DNA from: Verrucomicrobiota bacterium
GTDB lineage: Bacteria; Verrucomicrobiota; Verrucomicrobiia; Limisphaerales; UBA1319
Assembly: GCA_022709905.1 (NCBI GenBank)
Contig: JAKLHY010000007.1
Span: 121,212 to 185,211 of the forward strand
DNA length: 64,000 nt
Direction: 5' to 3'
Shown: one piece after another, positions 19,101 through 28,400 of the stretch
Numbering within the stretch: position 1 is the stretch's first letter
Layout: each line of letters begins with the position of its first letter
The notes under the pieces: generated by a model
What the model saw: only the letters and a program-made list of their open reading frames with translations
The model's database searches: none
What the model was told of the DNA's origin: nothing
Program-made: the position numbers and the translations under genes

Positions 19101-22100
19101 CTTCAGTGAAACCCCCGTGGACCAACCCGGGGTGTCGCAGCCTCCCACAAATGCGATCTGCAGCGGCTTCGAGACATCGTAGATCCGCAGCCCCGCCCCG
19201 GCATCGCCTACAAAGACATAGCCCTCGCGATAGCACAGGCCGTTGGCGTAACTGAAGGTTCTCCCGTTCCCCAGCCGTTTGGGCGCAGCAGGATCCCCAA
19301 GGTCCACGGCAAATATGCCTCCCCAGTTGTCCGCGATATAGGCATACTGCCCGCCCATCGCCACATCCATCGTTTCCCCGGTGGAACTTAGCTTACCAAC
19401 CTGGCGCATATTGGTAGGATCACTGATATTCACCACCACCAATCCCCCTCCACGGTCGGCCACACAGGCATAATTCCCCTGGACAGACACTTTCAAGGCG
19501 TCACGCGGAGTATCCAGAGTCCCCAACAGCCGCGGAGCCTCGGGATTCCGAATATCGACGGCAGCCAATCCATTGGATCGGACGGCCACAAAAACCAAAT
19601 TGCTATGGATGGCCACGCCAACGGCTTGGCCACTCAGAGCCAGCCGAACCTGAGACTCAACCACCCCCAACAGTATCGGCGGACTGAGAAGCGTGCCGGT
19701 GCTATTGCTCACTTTCAATTGATAGGTTCCGGCTTCAGTCGATTGCACATTGGGCAACACCAAAACTCCGCTATCGGCCCCGGCGATCTCCCGGCCGTTA
19801 TAGTACCATTGGTATAGTATTGGACCGGTCCCGATCACTTTTGCCTGAAGCACCGCATCCGTCCCGCGAAACACCGTTTGACCTTCAGGCCGTTGCGAGA
19901 ATTGGAGAACGGACTCGTTGGCATTCGAAAAAATCCTGAGTATCAACAGCCCGCCACCGCCGTCGACGATCGTGACGTAGTCGCCCGAAATCATGACGGC
20001 CTCCGCATTTCCATAGGTGGCTATCTTGCCCAGGCGTTTCGGATTTCTGGCTTCCGCAACGTCAAACACGACCAATCCCTCGACGTAATCTGCGATATAG
20101 GCGCGCTGGTTTGATACTGCAACACACTTGGAGAACTGGGATGGCGCCTGGGCGATCAACGCCGGCTCCGCTGGATTGTGAACGTCCACGATCTTCAATC
20201 CGCCCTTTTCATCGGCCAAATAGGCCAGACCATCGGCCACAGTCACTTCGACCGTGATTTGGTCGGTATCGTAACCGCCAACGAAAAGCGGATTCGTCGG
20301 ATCGGACACATCAATGATTTGGAGCCCGCCTTCGCGACCGGCCAGACCAATATAATGATCCCACAGCGTCAGCCGCTCAGCTTTGCTGGCCGTGATGTGA
20401 CGCCGGCCCACAATCCAGGGATGGAGCGGATCCGCGATGTCAATCACAACCAAGCCGCTGTTGATATCGGCAGCATAGGCGTATGCGCCCTGTAGAATCA
20501 CGCCGCGCGTGTCCCCTCCCGTGTCACAGTTGGCCACGACCCGAGGCTCCCGGGGATTGGCAATGTCCACCACCAGGAATCCCTGCTCCCGGGCCCCCAC
20601 AAAAGCGTGGCGACCGGATACGGCGACACCGATGGTCGAACCGGCGATCTTGGGCTGGGCCAGCAACGTGGGCGCCGACAACGTCCTGAGATCCACAACG
20701 GCCAAGGCGCCATCGGCCCCGGTTACAAAAGCCAGATTGTTCGTCAAGTCGGCGACATACGAATAGGTCCCCAACGGCAGACGGGCCACCTCGGCAACCA
20801 TGGAAACCCGCGCCACCAGGCTGGTGACCGCCCCATAAGCATTGCTCACCACGACGTAATACTCGCCAATATCACCCAGTTCCGGAGCCGCCACGAAATG
20901 CGTTGAGGCCGTCGCGCCCCCCAGCAAGACTGAGTTTTTGAACCATTGGTAGGATAACGGCTGCGCCCCGAGCGCTGTGACCTTGAGTGTAAAGTTTGTC
21001 CCTTGCTGGACCAGTTGGTTGCCTGGCTGATAAACAATGAATGGAGCTTCATTCGCCACCACGCCGGTTGAGGCATATTCTACGGTCATAACCGGCCCGG
21101 GCTGGCTGAAATTGGCCAGCTTTAAGCCAGAACTCGATCCGTCCCACCACCGGGCTGCCGGAGAGGTGGTGTCCGTGAAACTGTTGAGATAGGTGGAAGC
21201 ACTATTCCCGAGATAAAAGAGATCCCTGGCATCCCCGCTGTTCAGGTTCTGTTCAAAGTGCCACTCGTTGTCCGCCTGGACCAAGGTCACTTCATAGTTG
21301 GCATGGATCAGGTTGAAATCCAAGCCTTGGTTATCCCGATTACCCCACTCGTCGATATGCCAAATGGCAATCCCGGAGGCTGGAATCGCGCTGTCCAGTC
21401 CGCTTTTGTTGCGGCATTCGAGAAGAAAATATTCGGTATCAACACCGGGCTTCTGGTAATAGTAGAAGTGATTAAAGCCTGCGCCGGGCTCCGCCGAAAG
21501 TGTCAAGACACCCGACGGCGTAGTCAACAGATCCGTCAATGTGGCCCAATCTGCCGCCGCCTTGAGATAGGCGCAAAACTGCACCGGATTCTTGGCAAAA
21601 CCTCCCGAGTTCATCATGCAGAACTGGCCGGCGCCGCCCGTGGAATCGTACCCGTAATCGTAAATATCGGGAAACCGACACACCAGATGCCCGCTTTCGT
21701 GGCAGAATGTCCCCAGATTCAACTCGGATCCGATGTGGGTCACTTGATACCGATTGACCTTGGGCCCGCCCGGCCAGAGCTCCTGGGCGCCCACAATGGC
21801 CAGAGAATAACTATGCGGCCAGAGCCCACGACTCCATACGCCGCTGTGACCGCCCGCGTAAAAAACATTGCAGGCAAAGACCTCCCCCGAGGCGTTCAGC
21901 GTCAGCCCCATCAGGGCCGGCTTGATCTCGGTTTCAAAGCTCGGCATGCTTTTCAAAACGTCGATCGCATCTCGGATCAAATAGTTCCCCTGCTCGCCAG
22001 ACCCCTTGCCGGGGTCATTGTACCAGCTCTTCGGATGAATCCGATTGGGAATCCGGATGTAAGCTGTGACCACGTTTTGGTAATCCAGTTTCCCGTTCGA

Positions 22101-22769
22101 GTTGTAATGGTAATATTGACGCACGGATCCCCAATTACCATACCCCGCATAACTCGCGCCGTTGCAGAACTGGTCAATCTCGGCTCGCGAGATCGTGGCC
22201 GTGTCATCGTCAAAATCAATCAGCAGACAAAGCGCAACTTTCGTCCCTAAAGTCGGATGATGCGGCAGCCCCAGTTTTCCAGCTCCCCTCGAAGGCGAGC
22301 TCGCCCGGTGCAGACCCAAAGGTTGAATCCCCATCTCCGCATTCCATCGGGTCCGCAAACCCTCCACCTCTCGGCGGATGATCTCCGATCTCAACCGCAG
22401 ATGCCTGGGCAATCCCAGATCCTCTCCGCGCCTCTCCTGGATTTGAATCCCAGTCGACACCAGTTCATCCCCCGAAGCGGAGAGACGGGCGTAACAGTAT
22501 GCGCGTCGCGCATCGTCAAACACAACGGTAAACCCATCCAAAGACTCAAAAACCGCGTGAAAATCGTCCCCTTCTCCCCACACTTCGATCCTCGTGCCAT
22601 CGGGCTGGATATATTGGCACTTGCCGGAAAAGGGGGCCGCTGATGTCCACCAAGACATCATCAGCCCTAGACCCCATCCAAGGGCCCAACAAAGTCCCGT
22701 CCGCAACCTTCGCCCACTTCCCACCCGCTTGAGGTATGGCAGGCAGTTCTGAATCTTGGTTCGCATCAT
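13194..22769 (-). CDS. Giant secreted M6-type metallopeptidase with LVIVD propellers, Ig, cadherin-like, LamG and Calx-beta domains
   Basis: 3191 aa from the ATG pair at 22769, which follows an AGGGGAGAG ribosome site by 8 nt; a GTG at 22829 overlapping the upstream stop is the alternative. The signal peptide ends near TSAAP. The N-terminal ~150-570 is an M6-like (immune inhibitor A-like) peptidase with zinc motif HESGH at 357-361. Then come Ig-like 1, seven LVIVD repeats, Ig 2, seven LVIVD repeats, Ig 3 and 4, seven LVIVD repeats, one cadherin/He_PIG-like module, a LamG (~1895-2100), four tandem 93-aa He_PIG-like modules, Ig 5, a calcium-loop segment (DQNGDYALNDNE, DLDRSGQLDPQE), two Calx-beta domains (~2870-3110) and a tail ending FYRLRLVK. 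It is predicted to be exported and to use calcium. The propellers and Ig units probably form a long display stalk. Substrate unknown. Confidence 0.85.
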   Translation of the reverse strand: MMRTKIQNCLPYLKRVGSGRRLRTGLCWALGWGLGLMMSWWTSAAPFSGKCQYIQPDGTRIEVWGEGDDFHAVFESLDGFTVVFDDARRAYCYARLSASGDELVSTGIQIQERRGEDLGLPRHLRLRSEIIRREVEGLRTRWNAEMGIQPLGLHRASSPSRGAGKLGLPHHPTLGTKVALCLLIDFDDDTATISRAEIDQFCNGASYAGYGNWGSVRQYYHYNSNGKLDYQNVVTAYIRIPNRIHPKSWYNDPGKGSGEQGNYLIRDAIDVLKSMPSFETEIKPALMGLTLNASGEVFACNVFYAGGHSGVWSRGLWPHSYSLAIVGAQELWPGGPKVNRYQVTHIGSELNLGTFCHESGHLVCRFPDIYDYGYDSTGGAGQFCMMNSGGFAKNPVQFCAYLKAAADWATLTDLLTTPSGVLTLSAEPGAGFNHFYYYQKPGVDTEYFLLECRNKSGLDSAIPASGIAIWHIDEWGNRDNQGLDFNLIHANYEVTLVQADNEWHFEQNLNSGDARDLFYLGNSASTYLNSFTDTTSPAARWWDGSSSGLKLANFSQPGPVMTVEYASTGVVANEAPFIVYQPGNQLVQQGTNFTLKVTALGAQPLSYQWFKNSVLLGGATASTHFVAAPELGDIGEYYVVVSNAYGAVTSLVARVSMVAEVARLPLGTYSYVADLTNNLAFVTGADGALAVVDLRTLSAPTLLAQPKIAGSTIGVAVSGRHAFVGAREQGFLVVDIANPREPRVVANCDTGGDTRGVILQGAYAYAADINSGLVVIDIADPLHPWIVGRRHITASKAERLTLWDHYIGLAGREGGLQIIDVSDPTNPLFVGGYDTDQITVEVTVADGLAYLADEKGGLKIVDVHNPAEPALIAQAPSQFSKCVAVSNQRAYIADYVEGLVVFDVAEARNPKRLGKIATYGNAEAVMISGDYVTIVDGGGGLLILRIFSNANESVLQFSQRPEGQTVFRGTDAVLQAKVIGTGPILYQWYYNGREIAGADSGVLVLPNVQSTEAGTYQLKVSNSTGTLLSPPILLGVVESQVRLALSGQAVGVAIHSNLVFVAVRSNGLAAVDIRNPEAPRLLGTLDTPRDALKVSVQGNYACVADRGGGLVVVNISDPTNMRQVGKLSSTGETMDVAMGGQYAYIADNWGGIFAVDLGDPAAPKRLGNGRTFSYANGLCYREGYVFVGDAGAGLRIYDVSKPLQIAFVGGCDTPGWSTGVSLKDGYAAVADQTGGLSFFNVSDPRSPRLVYRLGGSGIAQRVAYARGVAFVANTADNLWLVDFRNPSMPVTIGHLTTGGDTRDVAVDGDLVCAADANNGLVVAKVVFAQATPRILEPPASRLCASGENVTLRVTAEGEGSLRYQWYWNGSPIPGAINPTHAILAFEAGKQGSYCVEVADAFGSTRSSGADLVMATAPVILAQPIWGTAVAGLEISARVQAVGTGILQYQWFKDAQAYAGATNPTLVLSQARCADSGSYAVRVSNAYGSVDSQPLVLSVASDELDLLASVKLGDTAYAVTIVPGYAFVAAGTAGLRCLDISSPANAKVVGALDTPGYAKGICFDGHYVYIADGKETGTPGLRIVDVSIPAAPVLVGTLDNGGDASGVAVREGMAYVADGVRGLQIVDIRTPQSPRVLGVCDTPGQAVKVALSGSHAFVADRNSGVQILDISDPERPRIVGAYDTPGISVGVTVENNLLLVADESGGLLSFDITHPLKPILQSSLQSGFAKCAAVAGPFAFLGDWSKGLFMLNLSDPKLPWTMKNWRGGQGEGVMVAGNLICVADGSSGFSLFRADKLNGLQNHPPVVSPIDDQTVDVDNTLSLVLSATDLDTPTQPLAFRLGPGAPAGAAITLDGRFTWTPYAFQGGTTNLITIQVSDYWSTASQTLRVVVPGSPGPFMLPGTFAWYPLQGDAQDYGSAGRDGTYHSVTQTADRFGRAGTAAYLGGGGYITIPSFAWPSRTNISIAIWAKPALPNTGVFQDIISKHSGGGNVALLIRTGPDGKYYCQWDIGGKLYSTGSAAPRGDKFDLLVLTYDGSEIKFYVNTTLVSSQNATGNVVANNLPVTLGAKADALTSERFKGALDDLRFFDHALSTREMISLYEEPEPVNHRPVLLPLDNLTVSEGDSIRFNVSATDNDVPTQALVFTLDAGAPAGAAMTSDGLFTWTPTEAQGPGTNLLTVRVSDGMTNTSGAFQIVVREVNSPPVPARIGHQVVDEGALLSFIATAEDSDFPAQPLGFSLDDGAPPGAEISLDGLFTWIPTEAQGPGTNLVTVWVSDGVTNTSASFQIVVHEVNSPPVLTGMGPQVIDEGARLSFTATARDNDFPVQTLRFSLEEGAPAGAGISPDGLFSWTPAESQGPATHRCAIRVSDGMSIASETFQIVVNEVNTPPLLAAIGDQTIREGALLSITARAVDSDLPAQALTYRLADDAPSGASVGSTGLFTWTPTEVQGPSTNWLTLWVGDGFTNVSQTFQVVVLEADPVTIVRQPESQSVGVGADVTFSVMATGEAPIDYQWRFNETLLPGATSSVLVISNVQVTHGGRYDVIVSNAVNSVASGIAFLAVNRTFSGRGLDGYLADSTVFFDQNGDYALNDNEPFTQTDAHGHFDLMMNVSQFDLDRSGQLDPQEGRLLLLNGRDIATGLPLRTPLMAPVGSAVVHALTTLIQAVLDRNPGMPIQRAHDIVKTAMSITNEVSLMDYDPMAGALNNDAAAIPILKSIAEVQDTLVQVSMLVAAGAGHPGGAAVVTPVAVRILAADAQENGVLNLEDSERVAEFITRVVVATDGDLPDYVTDGAAVVVAGLNQLKARLVRESASSSVAARSLAQAQGVAQGAVAQFLQEAASGRQTIDDVVAGYIGEALKTAVSNAPVGDLSDSEIRPGTFGFSGDLFRGIENGNSVPGFELAISRRDGNKGEVTVNVVLSDGTATFNSEDYRSRQIEVVFGDREIRKIIPLNEVLYDDPLPEGEETVLLTLSLPAGVPDGAVLGGQTNAVLAIVDNDSPGTFAFSAGSYRVREDGTFEVPAAITRSGGSGGAVSVVVTPAEISGGAVAGIDFVAAPFEIRFNHNNLNRIFTLPVLADDIPESSEAFELVLSLKENAPEGAALGTPTRSTVMIEADREFDPQAILELVTKPQSGQWTLRVRGTATQKYELESSVDLEHWSTVQTGLLTETPSELTTPAADEACRFYRLRLVK
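15336..16451 (-). repeat. Four tandem 279-bp repeats encoding cadherin/He_PIG-like modules
   Basis: Within the giant peptidase gene the conserved Asn codon that opens each module (N-[HST]-[RP]-P) is found at 16451, 16172, 15893 and 15614, an exact 279-bp period. Each unit encodes 93 residues with shared blocks such as 'DGLFTWTPTEAQGPGTNL' and 'FQIVV-EVN'. The third and fourth copies have drifted more. A related single copy lies upstream of the LamG domain (about 17110-17360). Confidence 0.85.
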
Positions 22770-22825
22770 AGGTGTAACTCTCCCCTGGCACGAGTTGGGG
22801 TGCGTGGAAAAGCAGAACTGAGGTA

Positions 22826-25168
22826 TCACCAGACCCGGATGGTTACAGAGCCGGGTTCGGGTTTTTCAAATGGACCGGGTGTGGGATTGGATTGGCTGCG
22901 GCGTTTGCCGTGGTAATCGCGGTCGATGACCAAAGGCGAATCATCGGCGTTGACGTAGGGCAGTTTCGGCACTTTTGCCTTGCCGAGGAGCTTGGTGTCC
23001 ACACGCCGGGTGACGGCTTGCCGCAAATCCCTGTCCAAGTTGAGGCTGACGTACACCCGGTCGCGATCTTCAATCAGCCGGACGCCGGGATTATGATCGG
23101 CGCGAGTGAGAGGATTGTTTTCATGGGCATAAGGTTCGGAGCCGCGAAAGTAAACGTTGCCCCCGGTCTGGAGCGGGAACTCGCGGCCGCTGTAACCCCA
23201 GAGGCCATAGCCGCTGATCCAACGGAGTTCTTTGAGGTTGCCCTTGCGTTCGTTGCTGAGGATTTCGCCATTACCGACGAAAATGTTGTTGTAGAACCGG
23301 TCATCGCCGCCGGTGGTCTTGGCGAGGCCCGTCACGGTGGTCGTGTGCGGCGGGTGATAGGGTGTGTCACGGGAAGGCTCGGGGCGATTGGTGATCTTGC
23401 CAGTAAACAGATTGTGGATATAGGCCCCGCCCTCGGACATGTCGAGGAGGCTGACATTGGAGAGGAAGAGGTTGTTGTCGACGACGAATGGCCCATGGTT
23501 CACCTCGACAAAGAGGTCTTCGGCGGTGTTTTCGTAAAAGAGATTATGTGAGACCCGTGTGCCTTGGGCCATCCAATCGAGCCAGAGCCCACGGCAAGTG
23601 CGAAAGATGCGGTTGTTGGCAATGACCGAGTCGATGGCGGCATGGAACTTGATTCCAGCCATTTCGGCGCCGGAGAATAGTCGCCGGACATGAATGTCGT
23701 GGATCACGTTGCCGGTGACCGTGCTGAATGAGCACCCCAAGCTGCCGACGACGCCGGCTTGCTCGCAATGGGATACGGTATTGTTGCGAACAACATGCCC
23801 CCCGATGTTGGCCTTCGCCCACGGAATGGCATGGGCGTGCGCGCGTTCTATGGTTTTGACGTAGCCTTCGGCGGTATCGGCCGATGTGTTGTCGTAGGCA
23901 TCGCCGTGTTTGCCGAGGGCAATGCCGGAGCATGTGGAGTGGCTGATGGCGTTGTTTTCTATGATCCAGCCCTTGCTCCAGTGCGTGCCGATCAAGCCGA
24001 TCTGTTCGGCGGTTGGCGGGGCCCAGGGTGTGGCGGCATGGCATAAGGTGAATCCGCGGACGGTAATGAAGTTCCGGCCGGGCTGGTCCGGATAGAAGAC
24101 CGTCCGTCGGACGTTGATTTCGACGAGTTCGTTATTGGGATTCAGGTTTTTAAACTGAGCCCAGAGGGTGGTCTCCTTGTCGTTCACCTGGGCGAACCAC
24201 AATTGCGGATTCAAGGCGCGTGCCCTTGCGGTGTCTGTGTGGCGATTCTTGAAAACGAGGCAGAGCGTCCGAACTCCGCTCGAGGGTTTGATCTGAGCGA
24301 CGAACGAAGACCAGGCCTGCCAATCACCGGTATGCGCCACGGCGCAGGTGCCCAGCAACTCGCCGTTGGGAGTGTCCAGATGGATCTCGATGATGCCGCC
24401 GTCCGTGGCGGACGCGGCTCGAAATTCGATCCGCTCGGTGCGGGAGCCCAAGTCGACGCGGTCATAGCGCAGCCAATCGTCGTGTTCGATCCAGCCGACG
24501 CACTCGCCGCCTTCGGAACAAGGAGCGGTCTTGACGCCTTGCTGGGCGGCAAACCCCGCTGCAGGCACTCGATCGGCTGTTCCCTCGGCTTTGTTGGGTC
24601 GGAACCAGGCCACATTCAGCAAGGTTGGTTGATCGACACTGGTAAACCAGGCGGGCTTTGTCTCGCCCGGCGCGAGCACCTCATCGAGCTTGGCCGCCTC
24701 GGTCAGCCAGTCGCCGTTCAGATAGACCGCGCCCGTATGATGATCCCGGCCCCGACGGTCAAACCAGTCGCCCCGGATCAGATCGTTGAAAGGATTGAAA
24801 CCGCCAAAGAAGGAATTGGGGAGCGTTACCTTCCAGACGTCCTCCTGGACTTTCGTCCAGCCTTGGACGATCTCGGAGCCCTTGATTTCGACGCGCTCGC
24901 CCTTGGCAGCCTGGTATACGATGCGTTTTCTCTCGCCTGTGCCGCCGCGCGGGGGATTCACGCGTTCCCGATACGTCCCGGCATGAACCGTGATCACGTC
25001 GCCGGGTTGGGCGAGGTCAGCCGCGCGCTGGATAGTGCGCAATGGCGATGCCTTGCTGCCTCGATTCGAGTCATTGCCGTTGGTCGCCACATGGAACTCG
25101 GTGGCGCGAGCCGAAATGAATTGAACCAATAAAAAACCGATCAGGATGACGCAGGGCTTCATGCGCAT
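22826..25168 (-). CDS. Secreted right-handed beta-helix protein with CBM6-like insertion
   Basis: 780 aa, signal peptide MRMKPCVILIGFLLVQFISARA. Residues 23-70 (FHVATNGNDSNRGSKASPLRTIQRAADLAQPGDVITVHAGTY) are a DUF1565-type start of pectate-lyase-like beta-helices. Residues ~219-313 (WIEHDDWLRYDRVDLGSRTERI...GGIIEIHLDTPNGELLGTC...) resemble a CBM6 jelly-roll. From ~400 on, repeated 'NN-I-x-C-G' turns (VIANNRIFRTCRGLWLDW, VDNNLFLSNVSLLDMSEGGAYIHNLF) mark parallel beta-helix coils. Such proteins are polysaccharide lyases, glycoside hydrolases or epimerases. No catalytic residues can be assigned safely. It precedes the giant peptidase gene on the same strand, with abutting stop and alternative start, so they are probably co-transcribed. 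Confidence 0.85.
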   Translation of the reverse strand: MRMKPCVILIGFLLVQFISARATEFHVATNGNDSNRGSKASPLRTIQRAADLAQPGDVITVHAGTYRERVNPPRGGTGERKRIVYQAAKGERVEIKGSEIVQGWTKVQEDVWKVTLPNSFFGGFNPFNDLIRGDWFDRRGRDHHTGAVYLNGDWLTEAAKLDEVLAPGETKPAWFTSVDQPTLLNVAWFRPNKAEGTADRVPAAGFAAQQGVKTAPCSEGGECVGWIEHDDWLRYDRVDLGSRTERIEFRAASATDGGIIEIHLDTPNGELLGTCAVAHTGDWQAWSSFVAQIKPSSGVRTLCLVFKNRHTDTARARALNPQLWFAQVNDKETTLWAQFKNLNPNNELVEINVRRTVFYPDQPGRNFITVRGFTLCHAATPWAPPTAEQIGLIGTHWSKGWIIENNAISHSTCSGIALGKHGDAYDNTSADTAEGYVKTIERAHAHAIPWAKANIGGHVVRNNTVSHCEQAGVVGSLGCSFSTVTGNVIHDIHVRRLFSGAEMAGIKFHAAIDSVIANNRIFRTCRGLWLDWMAQGTRVSHNLFYENTAEDLFVEVNHGPFVVDNNLFLSNVSLLDMSEGGAYIHNLFTGKITNRPEPSRDTPYHPPHTTTVTGLAKTTGGDDRFYNNIFVGNGEILSNERKGNLKELRWISGYGLWGYSGREFPLQTGGNVYFRGSEPYAHENNPLTRADHNPGVRLIEDRDRVYVSLNLDRDLRQAVTRRVDTKLLGKAKVPKLPYVNADDSPLVIDRDYHGKRRSQSNPTPGPFEKPEPGSVTIRVW

Positions 25169-25417
25169 GATTGGAGCATGAATGCCCTATTGACGGCAAG
25201 CGAGATGAGTGGGAAGTGAAACGTAAAACGTGAGACGTGAGACAAAAAACGCGAAGGACGACTGTCTTCCGGATTTCTTTTTATCCGATCACGGTTTAAT
25301 CTGGGATTCAACATGCATGCCATTCCTTTATCCACAACCTCAGAAGAGCCGCCGTGTGAGAGCAGGCAGCCTGCAAGCTCGCGCAGACCATGTCATCTGA
25401 CCCGGCCGCGTGGATCT
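25169..25417. promoter_or_regulatory. Divergent intergenic region with heptad repeat tract
   Basis: About 250 bp separate the minus-strand beta-helix gene from the plus-strand esterase-GH36 gene, so promoters for both should lie here; no confident -35/-10 pair is seen. The stretch 25216-25250 is a 7-bp direct-repeat tract (listed separately). Confidence 0.4.
25216..25250. repeat. Five-copy 7-bp direct repeat, consensus GTGARAC
   Basis: Five consecutive heptamers fit (G/A)(T/A)(G/A)A(A/G)AC, two of them exactly GTGAGAC. Similar heptad tracts occur inside glycosidase genes at 53292-53319 and 39705-39732. Confidence 0.7.
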
Positions 25418-28400
25418 ATGACACTCCGCATAGGTGACGCGGTTTGGCGCGGGATCCCAGGGACTAGAGCCTTGAGTTTCCTGGCAGGCCTATGGGCTGC
25501 GCTCGGGGTGCAGGTGCAGCCGGCCAAAGCTGAGACGCCCTGGGACCTGCGCGCTCTCCAAGCAACTCCAAAATGGACGATCCTCGAGCGTCCGAAGATC
25601 GAGGGAGTCAAGGCGTTGACTTATGAGGGGCTTAGCTATCGAGGCAAACCGACGCGGGTATTTGCCTGGCTGGGTCTTCCATCGGTGAAAGCGGGCGAAA
25701 AAGTTCCCGCCATGGTGCTGGTGCACGGCGGTGGCGGGACGGCGTTCGAGGAATGGGTCAGACTGTGGGTTAGCCGCGGATATGCCGCCATCGCGATGGA
25801 CACCTGTGGTCAATTGCCGGTGGGCCATTACGGTCGTTGGTTCCGAGACGACCAGGGGGGGCCACCCGGTTGGGGCGGATTTGACCAGGTGGCTCAGCCG
25901 CGCGAAGACCAATGGACTTATCATGCCGTGGCCGACATCATCCTGGCGCATTCCTTGATCCGATCTCTTCCCGAGGTGGATCCCGAGCGGACGGGGATTA
26001 CCGGTATTTCATGGGGCGGGTATTTGACCTGCCTTGTCGCGGGGATCGATCGCCGTTTCAAATTGGCTGTGCCGGTATATGGCTGTGGTTTTTATCGGGA
26101 CACCGTCTTTGAAAACAACCTGAGCCCGCTGGGGCCGGAAGCCGCCACCCGTTGGATGGAGCTGTGGGATCCGTCCGTTTACCTGCCAAACGCCGAGATG
26201 CCAATTCTCTGGGTGAATGGCAGCAACGATTTTGCCTATACCATGGATGCCATGCAACGATCCTATCGTCTCCCAAAAAGCCCCCGAACCTTGTGTGTCC
26301 GGCTGCGCATGCCGCATGGCCATGGAGGCGCCGGCGAAAATCCCGAGGAAATCGGTGTTTTTGCCGACAGTCTCCTTAAGAATGGAGCCCCTCTGGCTCG
26401 AATTACAGGATCAGCACTCAAGCGCAACCAAGCGTGGGCGGCCTTTGCCTCGTCTGTGCCGGTGGTGAAAGCGGAGCTGAACTTCACAAGGGATTCAGGG
26501 CGGTGGCAGGACCGCCAGTGGGACACTGTGCCGGCTGAGTGTTCCGAGGGGCAGATCAGCGCTCAATTGCCTGCGGGCACGCGGGTTTATTACTTCAATT
26601 TGTTCGACAACCGCGGATGCGTGGTCAGCACGGAGCATGCGATTGTCGAGTCCGTGTCGTTTCAGAATCTGGTGACCCAAAGCGCGTGCTGGGTGCTCGA
26701 TTCGAACGGCAATCGTCTCGGCGACAGTGTGATCCTTACGCGCCGTTGGGAGGGCGATATTTGTCATGCGATCCTCGAGAATCGCGGAACTCAAGCGGTC
26801 AACATTGGCAGCGTGGTTCTGTCAGAATTCGCGCACGGGCTCTCCTCTGAAACGCCGGTTTACGGCGAGGGCTTCACCATGCTCAGCCAGACGGGCGGCA
26901 CTTTGGGCAAACCGGTGGACGAAGGTTTTTTCACCGATCGTGACCATTACAAAATCCCGGAACCGGATGGCCGCCGAACAGTCTATGGTGTAATCACCCT
27001 GCGCGCCGCTCCTGGCCGTTGCGTGCTGATGGGTTTTACAGGCGCGCGCCGATTCGTCGGCCGGTTCGGGTTCGATTCGAAGACCCTTTCGATTTCCTGC
27101 GATGGCGAAGGGTTGGTTTTGCCGGCTGGAGCGAAGTGGGAACTGGAGCCGCTGCTCGTGATCGAGGGATTGGATCATAACGCGTTGTTCGAGCGGTTGG
27201 CCGGGGAACTGAACCGGAATCATCCCCCGATCTGTCGTCCACCGGTCGCCACAGGATGGTGTTCGTGGTATTGTTTTGGCCCCGGGGTTACCGCCGCTCA
27301 GATTCGGGGCAATCTGGCTTGGGCCAAACAAAATTTTCCCGGCCTGCGGTATATTCAGATTGACGACGGCTACCAGCCGTGGATGGGCGATTGGCTGGAA
27401 ACCGGGAGATCCTTTGGGGGCAATGTAAGCGCGGTATTACGTGACATCCGGGCTGAAGGTTTTGAACCGGCGATCTGGGTTGCGCCATTCGTGGCCAGTC
27501 CCCAGTCCCGTCTGTTCGAGGAGCATCCCGATTGGTTCGTGAAGGATAAGGAAGGACAACCGTTGCGCTCGGACCGGGTCGGTTTCGGCGGCTGGCGGTT
27601 GGGCCCCTGGTATGTGCTGGATGGGACACATCCCGAAGCCCAGCGATGGCTCGAGAACCTGTTTCGCACGATGCGCAGTGATTGGGGGTGCACTTATTTC
27701 AAGCTCGATGCGAACTACTGGGGGGCGTTGCATGGCGGCACGCACCATGATCGCAGTGCGACCCGGGTTGAGGCCTATCGGCGCGGCATGGAATCCATTC
27801 GGCGCGGCGCGGGCGATGCCTTTATCCTGGGCTGCAACCATCCGCTCTGGCCTTCGCTTGGCCTGATCCACGGGTCCCGTTCCTCGATGGATGTCAGCCG
27901 TGATTGGCATCACTTCGCGAAGACCGGACGCGAGAACCTTCTGCGCGGCTGGCAGAACGGACGGCTCTGGTGGAATGATCCCGACGCCCTCTGTTTGAAT
28001 GGGAGTGTTTTGGCTGAAGTCCCGGATGCCGCCGGTGTGACGAAATCCATTGGCAAGGCCAGCGAAGACGAATTCCTCTTTCACGCGACCCTGGTTTACG
28101 CCACAGGCGGAATGTTGCTGGCCGGCGACGATCTCCGCACCTACGGGGAGCGGGAGAAAAAACGGCTCGAGATCCTGTATCCGCCCACCGGTCAGGCCAT
28201 GCGTTTTGCGAATGAGAATTTCGACGTGGGGCGACTCCGCTTGCCGGGCAATGAGATGATTGCGGTGCTCAACTGGCAGGATGTAGCGCGGGACTTCATG
28301 ATACCCCTCACCGGGCGTGTGCGGGTGAGCGAGCTCTGGTCGGGTCAGGATCTTGGGCTGCGCGAAGGCTCTCTCGAACTGCCCGCGATACCGCCGCATT

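Noticed and set aside
21258..22250. 330-codon plus-strand frame inside the giant peptidase gene
   Set aside because: Antisense to the M6 domain with its HESGH motif; the translation lacks recognisable motifs.
24203..25132. 309-codon plus-strand frame opposite the beta-helix gene
   Set aside because: Opposite the signal peptide, DUF1565 and CBM6-like coding sequence; no independent support.
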